This document shows, in pieces, positions 43,854 to 51,850 of a stretch of 64,000 nucleotides of DNA (positions are counted from its first letter, which is position 1; every line of letters starts with the position of its first letter). The stretch spans positions 3,258,001 to 3,322,000 of the forward strand of contig NZ_JAFEJA010000001.1 in NCBI RefSeq assembly GCF_016919245.1, written 5' to 3'. This DNA comes from Streptomyces zhihengii (GTDB taxonomy: Bacteria > Actinomycetota > Actinomycetes > Streptomycetales > Streptomycetaceae). Position numbers and translations under genes: made by a program. The notes beneath the pieces were generated by a model that was given only the letters and a program-made list of their open reading frames with translations, ran no database searches and was not told the DNA's origin.

Positions 43854-44017
43854 TGTCAGTTAAAGACCCGTTCATCAGTCGTTATCGGATCGTCGCGAAC
43901 AAGCCACCCACCTTGCACGGCGTGCCACGCGCGGTCACCTCTCCGCCGTGGCCCGGCGTGTCGCGCGCGTCGCGGCGGCGTACGCCGTGGCGGGTCGCGG
44001 CGGAGAGGGTGTGCTCC

Positions 44018-45307
44018 TTACGGGCGGTAGCGCCTGCGGCCGTCGATCAGCGCGGCGGCGGTGAACAGTTCCACGCCCGCGGTGATCGCCTCCTCGTCGA
44101 CGTCGAAGTCGCCGCGGTGCAGGTCGCGGGTCCTGGTGTCGCCCGGGGGGCGCACGCCGAGACGGGCCATCGCGCCCGGGACGTGCTCCAGGTACCAGGA
44201 GAAGTCCTCGCCGCCGAGGCTCTGTTCGGTGTCCTCGATCGCATACGGTCCGCGCCGGGCCGCGTGCGCGTCGCGCAGCAGCTCGGTGACGCCCGGGTCG
44301 TTGACGACCGGGGGGACGCCGCGGACGTAGTCGATCTGGGACTTGGCCCGGTGCAGCGTGGCGATCTCGTCGATCGCGGCGTGCACCAGGTCGGGCGCCT
44401 CGCGCCAGGCCTCCAGGTCGAGGCAGCGCACGGTTCCGGACAGTTCGGCGTGCTGGGGGATGACGTTCGGCGCGTGGCCGGACTCGATGCGGCCCCAGGT
44501 GACGGAGAGACCCGAGCGGGCGTCGACCCGCCGCGCGAGCAGCGCGGGGACGTCGGTGGCGACCCGGGCGGCGGCGGTGACCATGTCCGTCGTCAGATGC
44601 GGACGCGCGGTGTGGCCGCCGGGGCCGTCGAGGGTGACCTCCAGGCGGTCGCAGGCGGAGGTGATCGGGCCCGCGCGCAGCCCGATGCGGCCGGCGTCGA
44701 CCTTGGGGTCGCAGTGCACGGCGACGATCATGCCGACGCCGTCGAGCACGCCGTCCAGGATGCCGTCGGCGGCGCCGCCGGGCAGGACCTCCTCGGCGGG
44801 CTGGAAGATCAGCCGCACCGGCTGCGTCAGCAGGCCCCGGCGGTCCAGGTCGGCCAGCAGGATGCCGGCGCCGAGCGCCGCGGTGGTGTGCACGTCGTGC
44901 CCGCAGGCGTGCGCCCGGTCCGGGACGGTGGACCGGTAGGAGACGGTCTTGGTGTCCGGGATGGGCAGGGCGTCGATGTCGGCGCGGATCGCGAACAGCG
45001 GGCGGCCCTGGGCCTCGGGGGAAGAGGTGCCGATGTCGCAGACGAGTCCGGTGCCCATGGCGAGTACGCGCGGCCGCAGACCGGCGGCCTCCAGGCGCGC
45101 CTTGATGGCGGCCGTCGTGCGGAACTCCTGGTTGCCGAGCTCGGGGTGCATGTGGAGGTCGCGCCGGAAGGCGATCAGCTCCGAACGCAGCGGCTCGGTC
45201 AGTCTGCCGGGCACGGCCTCGTCGCCCGGCACGTCGCCCGTGCCGGGCAGCTCGTCTGCGCCGGGTCGTTCGGCTTCTTCGGACTCGCGGGACATCAACT
45301 GGTTCAC
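44018..45307 (-). CDS. M20-family metallo-amidohydrolase
   Basis: A 429-residue M20D-type amidohydrolase (hippurate/indole-acetyl-amino-acid/aminoacylase-like). Motifs in order: RRDLHMHPELGNQE, IRADIDALPI, the zinc/Cys segment HACGHDVHTT, QPAEEVLPGGA with the catalytic Glu, HTARPH, and GGEDFSWYLE near the C-terminus. It would hydrolyse an N-acyl amino acid in the cytosol. Starts at GTG 45307 or ATG 45295; neither has a strong ribosome-binding site. It is the last gene before the glycopolymer cluster and is transcribed toward the BMP lipoprotein gene. A role in nucleoside use is not evident; conserved neighbourhood is recalled in Streptomyces. Confidence 0.88.
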   Translation of the reverse strand: MNQLMSRESEEAERPGADELPGTGDVPGDEAVPGRLTEPLRSELIAFRRDLHMHPELGNQEFRTTAAIKARLEAAGLRPRVLAMGTGLVCDIGTSSPEAQGRPLFAIRADIDALPIPDTKTVSYRSTVPDRAHACGHDVHTTAALGAGILLADLDRRGLLTQPVRLIFQPAEEVLPGGAADGILDGVLDGVGMIVAVHCDPKVDAGRIGLRAGPITSACDRLEVTLDGPGGHTARPHLTTDMVTAAARVATDVPALLARRVDARSGLSVTWGRIESGHAPNVIPQHAELSGTVRCLDLEAWREAPDLVHAAIDEIATLHRAKSQIDYVRGVPPVVNDPGVTELLRDAHAARRGPYAIEDTEQSLGGEDFSWYLEHVPGAMARLGVRPPGDTRTRDLHRGDFDVDEEAITAGVELFTAAALIDGRRRYRP

Positions 45308-45474
45308 CCAGTGAAGGTTATGCCCCCGAGCGGGTCGGCTGTCGTCCGATCAACAAAAGATCAGCCTCATAGGCGAAGAAAGCCCTCGGTGAGGGGCATG
45401 GGTGCGGGGGGCGGTGGGTAAACTCACTCCCTTTGTCCGGGACCGGGGTGGGCGGCCGGTGCCGTGCCGTCCCT

Positions 45475-46503
45475 TCAAGCGGGCGCCGCCAGCCGGTGCA
45501 CCCCGCGGGCCGTGCCGGTGACCACGGCCAGGAAGCCCCCGGCCCGCGGTGACGCGGTCTCCCGCAGCCATTCCGGCGCGATGTCGCACACCGCGACCTT
45601 GATCCCGGTGCCGGCGAGCGCGAGCGGCAGGGTGTGGACGACCGTCGACGGGAAGCTGAGCACGGACTCGCCTATCGGGCCCCGGCGGGCGATCAGCTCC
45701 AGCGGCAGATCCGGCCGGACGATCTCCAGACCGGTCACGGAGGCGAGCCGGTGCAGCTTGTCCGGGCTCTCCCTGCGGTGCGCGAAGTAGCGGGTGGCCC
45801 CGTGGGCGCGGGCGAGCCCCTCGACGGCGTCCAGGTACTGCTCCGCGCCGACGACGCCCGTCTCCACGAGCGAGGTGCCGACCATGTCGGCGCCCCGGGT
45901 CAGCAGCGGCGGGCCGAACCGGGCGCGGGTCCAGGCGTAGTCGTTGGCGGTCACCTCGACGCCGGGCGGCGGCTCGACCGGCATCGAGGTGAAGACCTCG
46001 ACGGGGCGGCCGGGCGCCGGGGTCAGGCGCTTGCGGGCGGCGAACGTGACGGGCGCGAGCACCAGCTCACGCGGCCCGCGCCGGCCGCCGCGCCGGTGCC
46101 AGCGCACGAGCTGCTCGCCGCGCGCGATCTGGGCGACGAACTCCATGGTGGCGGTGCCGTCGTCCACGACGGTGAGGGCCCGGCCGCCGACGAGGGTCAA
46201 CAGGAGCTGGACGTAGCGGGAGAAGGGGTCGCCTATGACGATCCGCTCGGCCGTGCGCAGCATCGGCCCGAGCTCCCGGACCGTCCGCACCGGCGCACCG
46301 GCCCCGCCGCGCGCCTCCTGCCAGCGGACGCGGAACCCCTCGTCACGCGCCAGCTCCGCCATCCGCCGGAGCTGCCCGCGCGACATGGGGTCGGTCGGCG
46401 ACAGCACGACCACGGTGAGCGAGTCCGCCGGGGTCCCCTCGGCGTAGGCCCACTCCAGGGTGTTCAGAAGCTGGACCGGGCTCTCGACGAAGGCGAGATT
46501 CAC
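45475..46503 (-). CDS. Polysialyltransferase/GT52-like glycosyltransferase of the nonulosonate cluster
   Basis: A 342-residue protein starting MNLAFVESPVQLLNTLEWAY. Fold-level features resemble GT52/polysialyltransferase-like proteins: a Rossmann-type first domain (VVDDGTATMEFVAQI), then YFAHRRESPDKL and a conserved Pro/Gly-containing segment GESVLSFPSTVVHTLPLAL, which recalls the H-P and S-T motifs of sialyltransferases. It would transfer a CMP-activated acidic sugar in the cytoplasm. It follows neuB on the same strand after a 590-bp repeat field. The exact donor and acceptor are unknown, and the family assignment is tentative. Confidence 0.7.
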   Translation of the reverse strand: MNLAFVESPVQLLNTLEWAYAEGTPADSLTVVVLSPTDPMSRGQLRRMAELARDEGFRVRWQEARGGAGAPVRTVRELGPMLRTAERIVIGDPFSRYVQLLLTLVGGRALTVVDDGTATMEFVAQIARGEQLVRWHRRGGRRGPRELVLAPVTFAARKRLTPAPGRPVEVFTSMPVEPPPGVEVTANDYAWTRARFGPPLLTRGADMVGTSLVETGVVGAEQYLDAVEGLARAHGATRYFAHRRESPDKLHRLASVTGLEIVRPDLPLELIARRGPIGESVLSFPSTVVHTLPLALAGTGIKVAVCDIAPEWLRETASPRAGGFLAVVTGTARGVHRLAAPA

Positions 46504-47093
46504 TGCGATTCACCTCGTGATTCCTGCGCGGGGGGCGCCCTGACGGGCGCGCGGGGTGGGGGTGCGCCCCGGGGGGGCGCGGGTACGGGGGTCGGGCTGC
46601 GCCCTGGGGGCGCGGGTTCGGTGCCGCCCGGCGGTAGCCGGGCTGCACCTGGCGGTGCGGGTGCGCCCCAACGGGCGCGGATACTGCGCCCCGGAGGGCG
46701 CGGCTTCGGTGCCACCCGGCAGGGCCGGGGTGCACCTGGCGGTGCGGTGCACCCCGATGGGGCGCGGGTTCCGTACCACCCGGCGGGTGCTGCGCCCCGG
46801 AGGGCGCGGGCTTCGTGCACCCGGCGGAGCCGGGGTGCGCCTCGCGGCGCGGGTTCCCTGCGGGTGCGGGTGCACCCCAGGGGGCGCGGGCTTGGTGCAC
46901 CCGGCGGAGCCGGGGTGCCGCCCCGGGGGCGCGGCTTCGGTGCCACCCGGCAGGGCCGGGCTGCACCTGGCGGTGCGGGTGCGCCCCGGGCGGGGCCTCG
47001 GGCACCCGGCGGGGCCGGGGTGCGCACGAGGTGTCGGTCGCGCGCCCTGCGAGCGCCCCCCGCGCCCGGGGGCGCAGGGGGGACGGGGTGGGG
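46504..47093. repeat. Array of short GC-rich palindromes between neuB and the next transferase gene
   Basis: No gene is supported in this 590-bp stretch, although several frames stay open because it is extremely GC-rich. It is a run of degenerate 14-20 bp palindromes such as TGCACCTGGCGGTGC, GCGCCCCGGAGGGCGC and CACCCGGCGGAGCCGGGGTG joined by short GG-x-TT-C linkers. Longer repeats occur: about 50 bp at 46697-46747 recurs at 46928-46978, and about 35 bp at 46804-46838 recurs at 46884-46918. It probably folds into many hairpins in RNA and may reduce read-through within the cluster. Confidence 0.75.
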
Positions 47094-48017
47094 TCAGACC
47101 GTGGCCGGTTCGCGGTCGCCGGCCTCGGCGACGACGCCCGGGACGCGGCGGAGCTTCTTCATCGGGCCCAGTTCGCTCTCGTAGACCTTCTTCACACCGT
47201 CGCCGAGGGACTCCTCGACGACGCGGATGTCGCGGACCAGGCGGGCCAGGCCCTGGGGCTCGACGGAGGCGGCCTGGTCGGAGCCCCACATGGCGCGGTC
47301 GAGGGTGATGTGGCGCTCGACGAAGGTGGCGCCGAGGGCGACGGCGGCGAGGGTGGTCTGGAGGCCGGTCTCGTGGCCGGAGTAGCCGATCGGGACGTTG
47401 GGGTACTCGGCCTGGAGGGTGTTGATGACCCGCAGGTTGAGCTCCTCGGCCTTCGCCGGGTACGTCGAGGTGGCGTGGCAGAGCAGGATGTTCTCGCTGC
47501 CGAGGACCTCGACGGCGTGGCGGATCTGCTTCGGCGTCGACATGCCGGTGGAGAGGATGACGGTGCGCCCGGTGGCGCGCAGGGCGCGGAGCAGCTCGTC
47601 GTCGGTGAGGGACGCGGAGGCGACCTTGTGGGCGGGGACGTCGAACTTCTCCAGGAAGGCGACGGCCTCGGTGTCCCACGGGGAGGCGAACCAGTCGATG
47701 CCGCGGCGGCGGCAGTACTCGTCGATGGCGCGGTACTCGTCCTCGCCGAACTCGACCCGGTGGCGGTAGTCGATGTACGTCATCCGGCCCCACGGCGTGT
47801 CGCGCTCGATGTCCCACTGGTCGCGCGGGGTGCAGATCTCCGGGGTGCGCTTCTGGAACTTGACCGCGTCGCAGCCGGCGTCCGCGGCGGCGTCGATCAG
47901 CTTGAACGCGTTGTCCAGGTCACCGTTGTGGTTGATGCCGATCTCGCCGGTGATGTAGACGGGGCGGCCGGGGCCCGCGGTCTTGGTGCCGAAGGTGCGC
48001 AGACGGGTGGTGCTCAT
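47094..48017 (-). CDS. neuB: NeuB-type nonulosonic acid synthase (Kdn/sialate-like)
   Basis: A 307-residue member of the N-acetylneuraminate synthase family, condensing phosphoenolpyruvate with a hexose or N-acylhexosamine. Core motifs: TGEIGINHNGDLDNAFKLIDAA, VKFQKRTPE, DWFASPWDTEAVAFLE, STGMSTPKQIRHAV, LLCHATSTYPAKAEELNL, GYSGHE and FVERHITLDR. It ends after the TIM barrel and lacks the C-terminal antifreeze-like (SAF) domain present in most NeuB proteins. It starts 12 bp after neuA, so the two are one operon. S. coelicolor makes a Kdn-containing teichulosonic acid, and this pair is the likely route. Confidence 0.9.
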   Translation of the reverse strand: MSTTRLRTFGTKTAGPGRPVYITGEIGINHNGDLDNAFKLIDAAADAGCDAVKFQKRTPEICTPRDQWDIERDTPWGRMTYIDYRHRVEFGEDEYRAIDEYCRRRGIDWFASPWDTEAVAFLEKFDVPAHKVASASLTDDELLRALRATGRTVILSTGMSTPKQIRHAVEVLGSENILLCHATSTYPAKAEELNLRVINTLQAEYPNVPIGYSGHETGLQTTLAAVALGATFVERHITLDRAMWGSDQAASVEPQGLARLVRDIRVVEESLGDGVKKVYESELGPMKKLRRVPGVVAEAGDREPATV

Positions 48018-48029
48018 GGGGGTGTTTCC

Positions 48030-49247
48030 TTACTTCTCGGAGGAGTGCACGGGGGACGTGCGGGCGGTTTCAGGGGTGTCGAGGTGCGGGCCGAGGAGCC
48101 AGGCGGCGATCTCGCGGATCGCGCCCTCGCCGCCGGGTGTCGCGGTGACGGCACGGGCGGCGGCCCGTACGGAGTCGTGCGCGCTGGCCACGGCCACGGG
48201 CCAGCCGGCGAGGTGGAAGCACGGGAGGTCGTTGACGTCGTTGCCGACGTAGAGCACCCGCTCGGGGGCGATGCCCCGTTCGTCGCACCACTGCTTCAGG
48301 GCGATGTCCTTGCGGTCGATGCCGTGCAGGACGGGGACCTGGAGCTTGCGGGCGCGGGCGGCGACGACGGGGTTCTGCTCGGTGGAGAGGATCAGCAGGT
48401 CGACGCCGGCGCGGCGCAGCCGGGCCACGCCGAGTCCGTCGCCGCGGTGCACGGCGACGATCTCGCGGCCGTCGGCGTCGATGAGGACGCGGTCGTCGGT
48501 CTGGGTGCCGTCGAAGTCGAGGACGACGGCGTCGACGTCCTCGCGGGTGGGCAGCGCGGCCGTGTCGAGCAGCGGCGCGAGTGCCCGGGCGCGGGCGAGG
48601 TCGTGCGGGTCGTCGACCTCCAGCACCCGGGCGGGGTCGGTGCGCACCAGCGCGGTGCGGCCGAAGAAGCGGTGGCCCGCCTCCCGGAAGCCGGCCGCGT
48701 CCATGGCGTAGGCGGCGCCGGTCTCCAGGAAGTCCTGGGGGCGGTCCTGGCGGCGGGGCCGGACGGACCGGTCGTGGTTGACGCCCTGCCCGGCGCCGGC
48801 GGCGGTGTCGTCCTCGCGCCAGACGAAGCCGTGGAACGGGGCCACGGCGACCGCGCTGTCGGCGCCGTCGTCGGCGACGGCGCGGGCGACGCCGTCGATG
48901 TCCTCACGGGTCAGGAACGGGCTGGTGCACTGGACGAGCAGGACGACGTCGACGGGGGTGCCGTGGAGGGCCTCGTGGGTGTCCATGGCGTGCAGCACGG
49001 CCGACTCGCTGGTGGCGGTGTCGCCGGCGATGGCGGCGGGCCGCAGCACGACCTCGGCGCCCGCCGCCCGGGCGGCGGCGGCGATGTCGGCGTCGTCGGT
49101 GGAGACGGCGACGTGCGTCACCAGGGGGGCGTCGAGGCAGGCGCGGACGGCGCGGCCGACGAGCGGCACACCGGCGACGGGTGCCAGGTTCTTGGCGGGG
49201 ACGCCCTTCGAGCCGCCCCGGGCGGGGATCACGGCGAGTACGTTCAT
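48030..49247 (-). CDS. neuA: Acylneuraminate cytidylyltransferase fused to HAD phosphatase
   Basis: A 405-residue fusion. The N-terminal ~230 residues are a NeuA-type CMP-sugar synthetase (LAVIPARGGSKGVPAKNLAPV, VLLVQCTSPFLTREDI). The C-terminal ~175 residues are a KdsC/Kdn-9-phosphatase-type HAD domain, with VVLDFDGTQTDD (nucleophile Asp and acid Asp), LILSTEQN, and YVGNDVNDLPCF (metal Asp). One polypeptide could thus dephosphorylate the 9-phosphate and activate the nonulosonic acid with CMP. The ATG at 49247 starts a typical NeuA. It is followed after 12 bp by neuB and preceded by a DUF6716 transferase gene 112 bp upstream. The order suggests a Kdn rather than Neu5Ac pathway, but this is an inference. 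Confidence 0.9.
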   Translation of the reverse strand: MNVLAVIPARGGSKGVPAKNLAPVAGVPLVGRAVRACLDAPLVTHVAVSTDDADIAAAARAAGAEVVLRPAAIAGDTATSESAVLHAMDTHEALHGTPVDVVLLVQCTSPFLTREDIDGVARAVADDGADSAVAVAPFHGFVWREDDTAAGAGQGVNHDRSVRPRRQDRPQDFLETGAAYAMDAAGFREAGHRFFGRTALVRTDPARVLEVDDPHDLARARALAPLLDTAALPTREDVDAVVLDFDGTQTDDRVLIDADGREIVAVHRGDGLGVARLRRAGVDLLILSTEQNPVVAARARKLQVPVLHGIDRKDIALKQWCDERGIAPERVLYVGNDVNDLPCFHLAGWPVAVASAHDSVRAAARAVTATPGGEGAIREIAAWLLGPHLDTPETARTSPVHSSEK

Positions 49248-49359
49248 CGGGGCTCCAGTACGGGGGCGGACGGCGTCGTGGGCAGGGCGGCGGCGGCTTC
49301 GCCGCGGGCGGCGGGGCCGGTGGCCGGGGCGGCGCGCGGGTGCGCGGGGCGGGGGGCCG

Positions 49360-50679
49360 TCACAGCTCGCCCATCCGCCGGATGACGGGGGCGACCCGCT
49401 GCACGCCGTGGCGGTAGGCGCCCCGGGCGGCCTCGCGGACCGCCTGGCGCACCGCGCGCCGGATGCCGGTGGGCGCGGTCTCGGGGGCGGCGGCGCCGGC
49501 CAGCGGGGTGCCGTCGGGGGCGAGGTGGTGGCGGGCGAGCAGCGGCGGCAGATAGCCGGGGGCGGTGGCGGGTGTGTAGTACGGGGCGAGCGGGGGCCGT
49601 TCGGCGGCGAGCAGCAGTTCGGCGACCCGCTGCCGGGCCTCGTCGAAGGCCTTGTCGTACGCCCCGTCGGCGGCGACGCCCTGGCGGGCGAGCCAGTCGG
49701 GGTCCGGCGCGGGCCGGTGGCCGCCGTCGAGCAGGTCCCAGGAGGTGAGCAGGCCCGAGCCGAGGAAGTGGTGGTTGCCGAGCGGCTCGCGGACCCCGAG
49801 GTCGGTGAGGACCGCGGTGGGGATGGAGCGGTGCAGGGATTCGAGCGCGGCGGTCGAGGAGACGGTGACCAGGAGGTCCGTGCGGTCCAGGACCTCGCCC
49901 ATGTTCCCGTACACCAGGCGGAAGTTGGGCGGCAGGCCGCCGGGCAGCTTCTGCGCGAGCTTCTGGTAGGGCAGTTCCTCCAGGTGGGTGGTGTGCTCGC
50001 CCGGCCGGGAGCGGAGCTTGAGCAGCACCTCGCGGCCCGGGTGGAGCCGGGCGTGCTCGACGAGCCGGCGCAGCAGGTAGGTGCGGTCGGCACGGCTGTC
50101 CGGCACGGAGGGCTGGGCGGCGAACACGACGGTGTCGCGCCCGTCCTCGGGCCGGTAGGGCGCCCCGCCGAGGAACGGCAGCGCGGCCTCGGTGACGGCG
50201 GCCGGGTCGGCGCCGACCCCGCGGTAGACGGCGCGGAAACGGTCCGCGTCGTGGCGGGAGTTGGCGAGGACGACGTCGGCGCCGTGGCGCAGCAGCAGTC
50301 CGTCGGAGAGCTTCTCGTAGACGACGCCGACGTAGCCGGTGACGACGACGGGGCGGCGGGCGAGGCCGAGGGCGGCGAGGCCGTGGAGCATCGCCTGCAC
50401 TCCGCCGCCGACGAGGGCGAGGACGACGATGTCGTAGGAGCCGTCCGCGATCTCGCGCAGGAACTCCCTCCCCGTCACCTCGCGCAGGTCGTCGACGGCG
50501 ACGCCGACCTCGGCGAGCTGGCGCGGGGTGGGGGTGGCGCGGCCGCGCAGCAGGAAGCCGCTCAGCTCCACGGAGGTGCTGGGGGTGATCCGGCGTGCGG
50601 TCAGCGCACCCCATTTCCACCGGGTGTCGGAGTCGGCGAGTACGGCTACCCGTACGGCCTCGCTGGTACGTGTTGGCAC
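49360..50679 (-). CDS. DUF6716-type putative glycosyltransferase of the wall polymer cluster
   Basis: A 439-residue protein with two Rossmann-like domains. RVAVLADSDTRWKWGALTARRI starts the first. VVVTGYVGVVYEKLSDGLLLRHGADVVLANS, then VVFAAQPSVPDSRADRTYLLRRLV, VLLKLRSRPGEHTTH and LLVTVSSTAALESLHRSIPTAVLTDLG resemble sialyltransferase-like acceptor/donor motifs. The GTG at 50679 is chosen because TAGCGT lies exactly 7 nt upstream on the minus strand, suggesting a leaderless transcript; the longer frame to 50718 has no promoter logic. It is divergent from a GT2 gene that has the mirror-image arrangement. Function is inferred from context. Confidence 0.8.
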   Translation of the reverse strand: MPTRTSEAVRVAVLADSDTRWKWGALTARRITPSTSVELSGFLLRGRATPTPRQLAEVGVAVDDLREVTGREFLREIADGSYDIVVLALVGGGVQAMLHGLAALGLARRPVVVTGYVGVVYEKLSDGLLLRHGADVVLANSRHDADRFRAVYRGVGADPAAVTEAALPFLGGAPYRPEDGRDTVVFAAQPSVPDSRADRTYLLRRLVEHARLHPGREVLLKLRSRPGEHTTHLEELPYQKLAQKLPGGLPPNFRLVYGNMGEVLDRTDLLVTVSSTAALESLHRSIPTAVLTDLGVREPLGNHHFLGSGLLTSWDLLDGGHRPAPDPDWLARQGVAADGAYDKAFDEARQRVAELLLAAERPPLAPYYTPATAPGYLPPLLARHHLAPDGTPLAGAAAPETAPTGIRRAVRQAVREAARGAYRHGVQRVAPVIRRMGEL

Positions 50680-50686
50680 GTCGAGG

Positions 50687-50692
50687 ACGCTA
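50687..50692 (-). promoter_or_regulatory. TAGCGT -10 of the DUF6716 gene (leaderless start)
   Basis: TAGCGT on the minus strand lies 7 nt before GTG 50679, the spacing of leaderless Streptomyces transcripts. The context CCTAGCGTC is repeated on the plus strand at 50852, so the divergent genes share promoter style and probably a sigma factor. Confidence 0.55.
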
Positions 50693-50853
50693 GGAAGGCA
50701 TGTGGTTTCACGGCCCAACTCGACTGCAACAGCGGGTTAACAGCGCACTTACGGACGGGTGAATGGGCCGGGTGCCGGACGGGTTAAGGGCCCCGATGCC
50801 CAGCGTTCACCTGCCATACCGCTGTGCGTCAGCGCGAATGACGAGGCGCCGCC

Positions 50854-50859
50854 TAGCGT
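50854..50859 (+). promoter_or_regulatory. TAGCGT -10 of the GT2 gene (leaderless start)
   Basis: TAGCGT lies 7 nt before GTG 50867 and is preceded by CC and followed by CGT, mirroring the divergent promoter at 50687. This spacing decides the start of the glycosyltransferase gene. Confidence 0.55.
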
Positions 50860-50866
50860 CGTGCGG

Positions 50867-51850
50867 GTGGTTAAGCTCTCCGTCATCGTGCCGTTCTTCA
50901 ACGTGCAGACATACGCCCCCGACACCCTCAGAAGCCTGCGGGCGAATGCCCGGGAGGACTTCGAGTTCCTTTTCGTCGACGACTGCTCGACGGACGGGAC
51001 GCCGGAGATCCTGGAACGGGCCGAGCGGCAGATTCCCGGGGCACGGCTCATCCGGCACGAGAGGAACGGGGGCCTGGCCACCGCGCGCAACACCGGTCTG
51101 GACGCGGCCCGGGGCGAGTACATCGCCTTCCTCGACGGGGACGACTGGCTGTCGCCCGGTCACTTCGAGGGCCTGCTGGCCCCGTTGGAGGAGCTGGGCT
51201 GCGACTTCGTGCGCACCGACCATGTGCAGTGCACCGCACGGGCGCGCACGGTGCACCGGGTGCCGGTGGGTCCGCGCGGCGAGGTGCTGAAGCCGCGGGA
51301 CTGGATCCTGCCGGCGGACCGGTCGACGGGCGTCGACTATCCGTACGCGTGGGCCGGGATGTACCACCGCAGGCTGGCCGATCAGGGGCTGCTGCATTTC
51401 ACCCACGGGCTGCGCACGGCGGAGGACCGGCCGTGGATCTGGCGGCTGCACCGGGACGCCGCGTCATTCGCGGTGATCAGCCGGCTGGGAATCTTCTACC
51501 GCCGCGGTGTGGCCTCCTCCTTGACGCAGATCGGCGACATCCGGCAGCTCGATTTCATTCGCGCTTTCGACCAGGTGCTCGACGAGACGGCGGCGGACCG
51601 GGACGCGGAGAAACTGCTCCCGAAAGCGGTCCGCACGTATTGCGCCGTCATTTCGCATCACCTCGGTTCGATCGAACGGTTCGAACCGCAGGTGGCGCGG
51701 AAACTGCGCGCGATGAGCGCCGCGGCACTGCGCCGGATGCCCCAGGCGGTGCTCGACGACGCGCTGGCCTCCATGGACGTGGAGCGCGCGTCCCGGCTGC
51801 GCAGGCTGCGCCGCCGTCCCTCCCCGATGACCGCGGAGGCGGCGGCCTGA
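50867..51850 (+). CDS. Family 2 glycosyltransferase
   Basis: A 327-residue GT-A transferase starting VVKLSVIVPFFNVQTYAPDTLRSL. Catalytic features: VDDCSTDGT nucleotide site, NGGLATARNTGLDAARGEYIAFLDGDDWLS with the D-x-D metal motif. A C-terminal helical part contains RTAEDRPWIWRLHR, the likely catalytic base ED. GTG 50867 is selected from the -10 spacing; an upstream frame (50759) is not conserved-looking. It overlaps the next gene at TGATG (51848-51852). It probably builds a linkage or backbone of the wall polymer made by the cluster. Donor and acceptor unknown. Confidence 0.88.
   Translation: MVKLSVIVPFFNVQTYAPDTLRSLRANAREDFEFLFVDDCSTDGTPEILERAERQIPGARLIRHERNGGLATARNTGLDAARGEYIAFLDGDDWLSPGHFEGLLAPLEELGCDFVRTDHVQCTARARTVHRVPVGPRGEVLKPRDWILPADRSTGVDYPYAWAGMYHRRLADQGLLHFTHGLRTAEDRPWIWRLHRDAASFAVISRLGIFYRRGVASSLTQIGDIRQLDFIRAFDQVLDETAADRDAEKLLPKAVRTYCAVISHHLGSIERFEPQVARKLRAMSAAALRRMPQAVLDDALASMDVERASRLRRLRRRPSPMTAEAAA

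Noticed and set aside
46531..47090. Possible CRISPR array or tandem-repeat protein gene.
   Set aside because: Units are palindromes joined without unique spacers, no cas genes are present, and the frames have no start or conserved length.
46556..49385. A very long plus-strand frame (856 codons) through the repeat field and over neuB/neuA.
   Set aside because: It is antisense to neuB and neuA and shows only repeated Gly/Pro/Arg patterns produced by the hairpin array.
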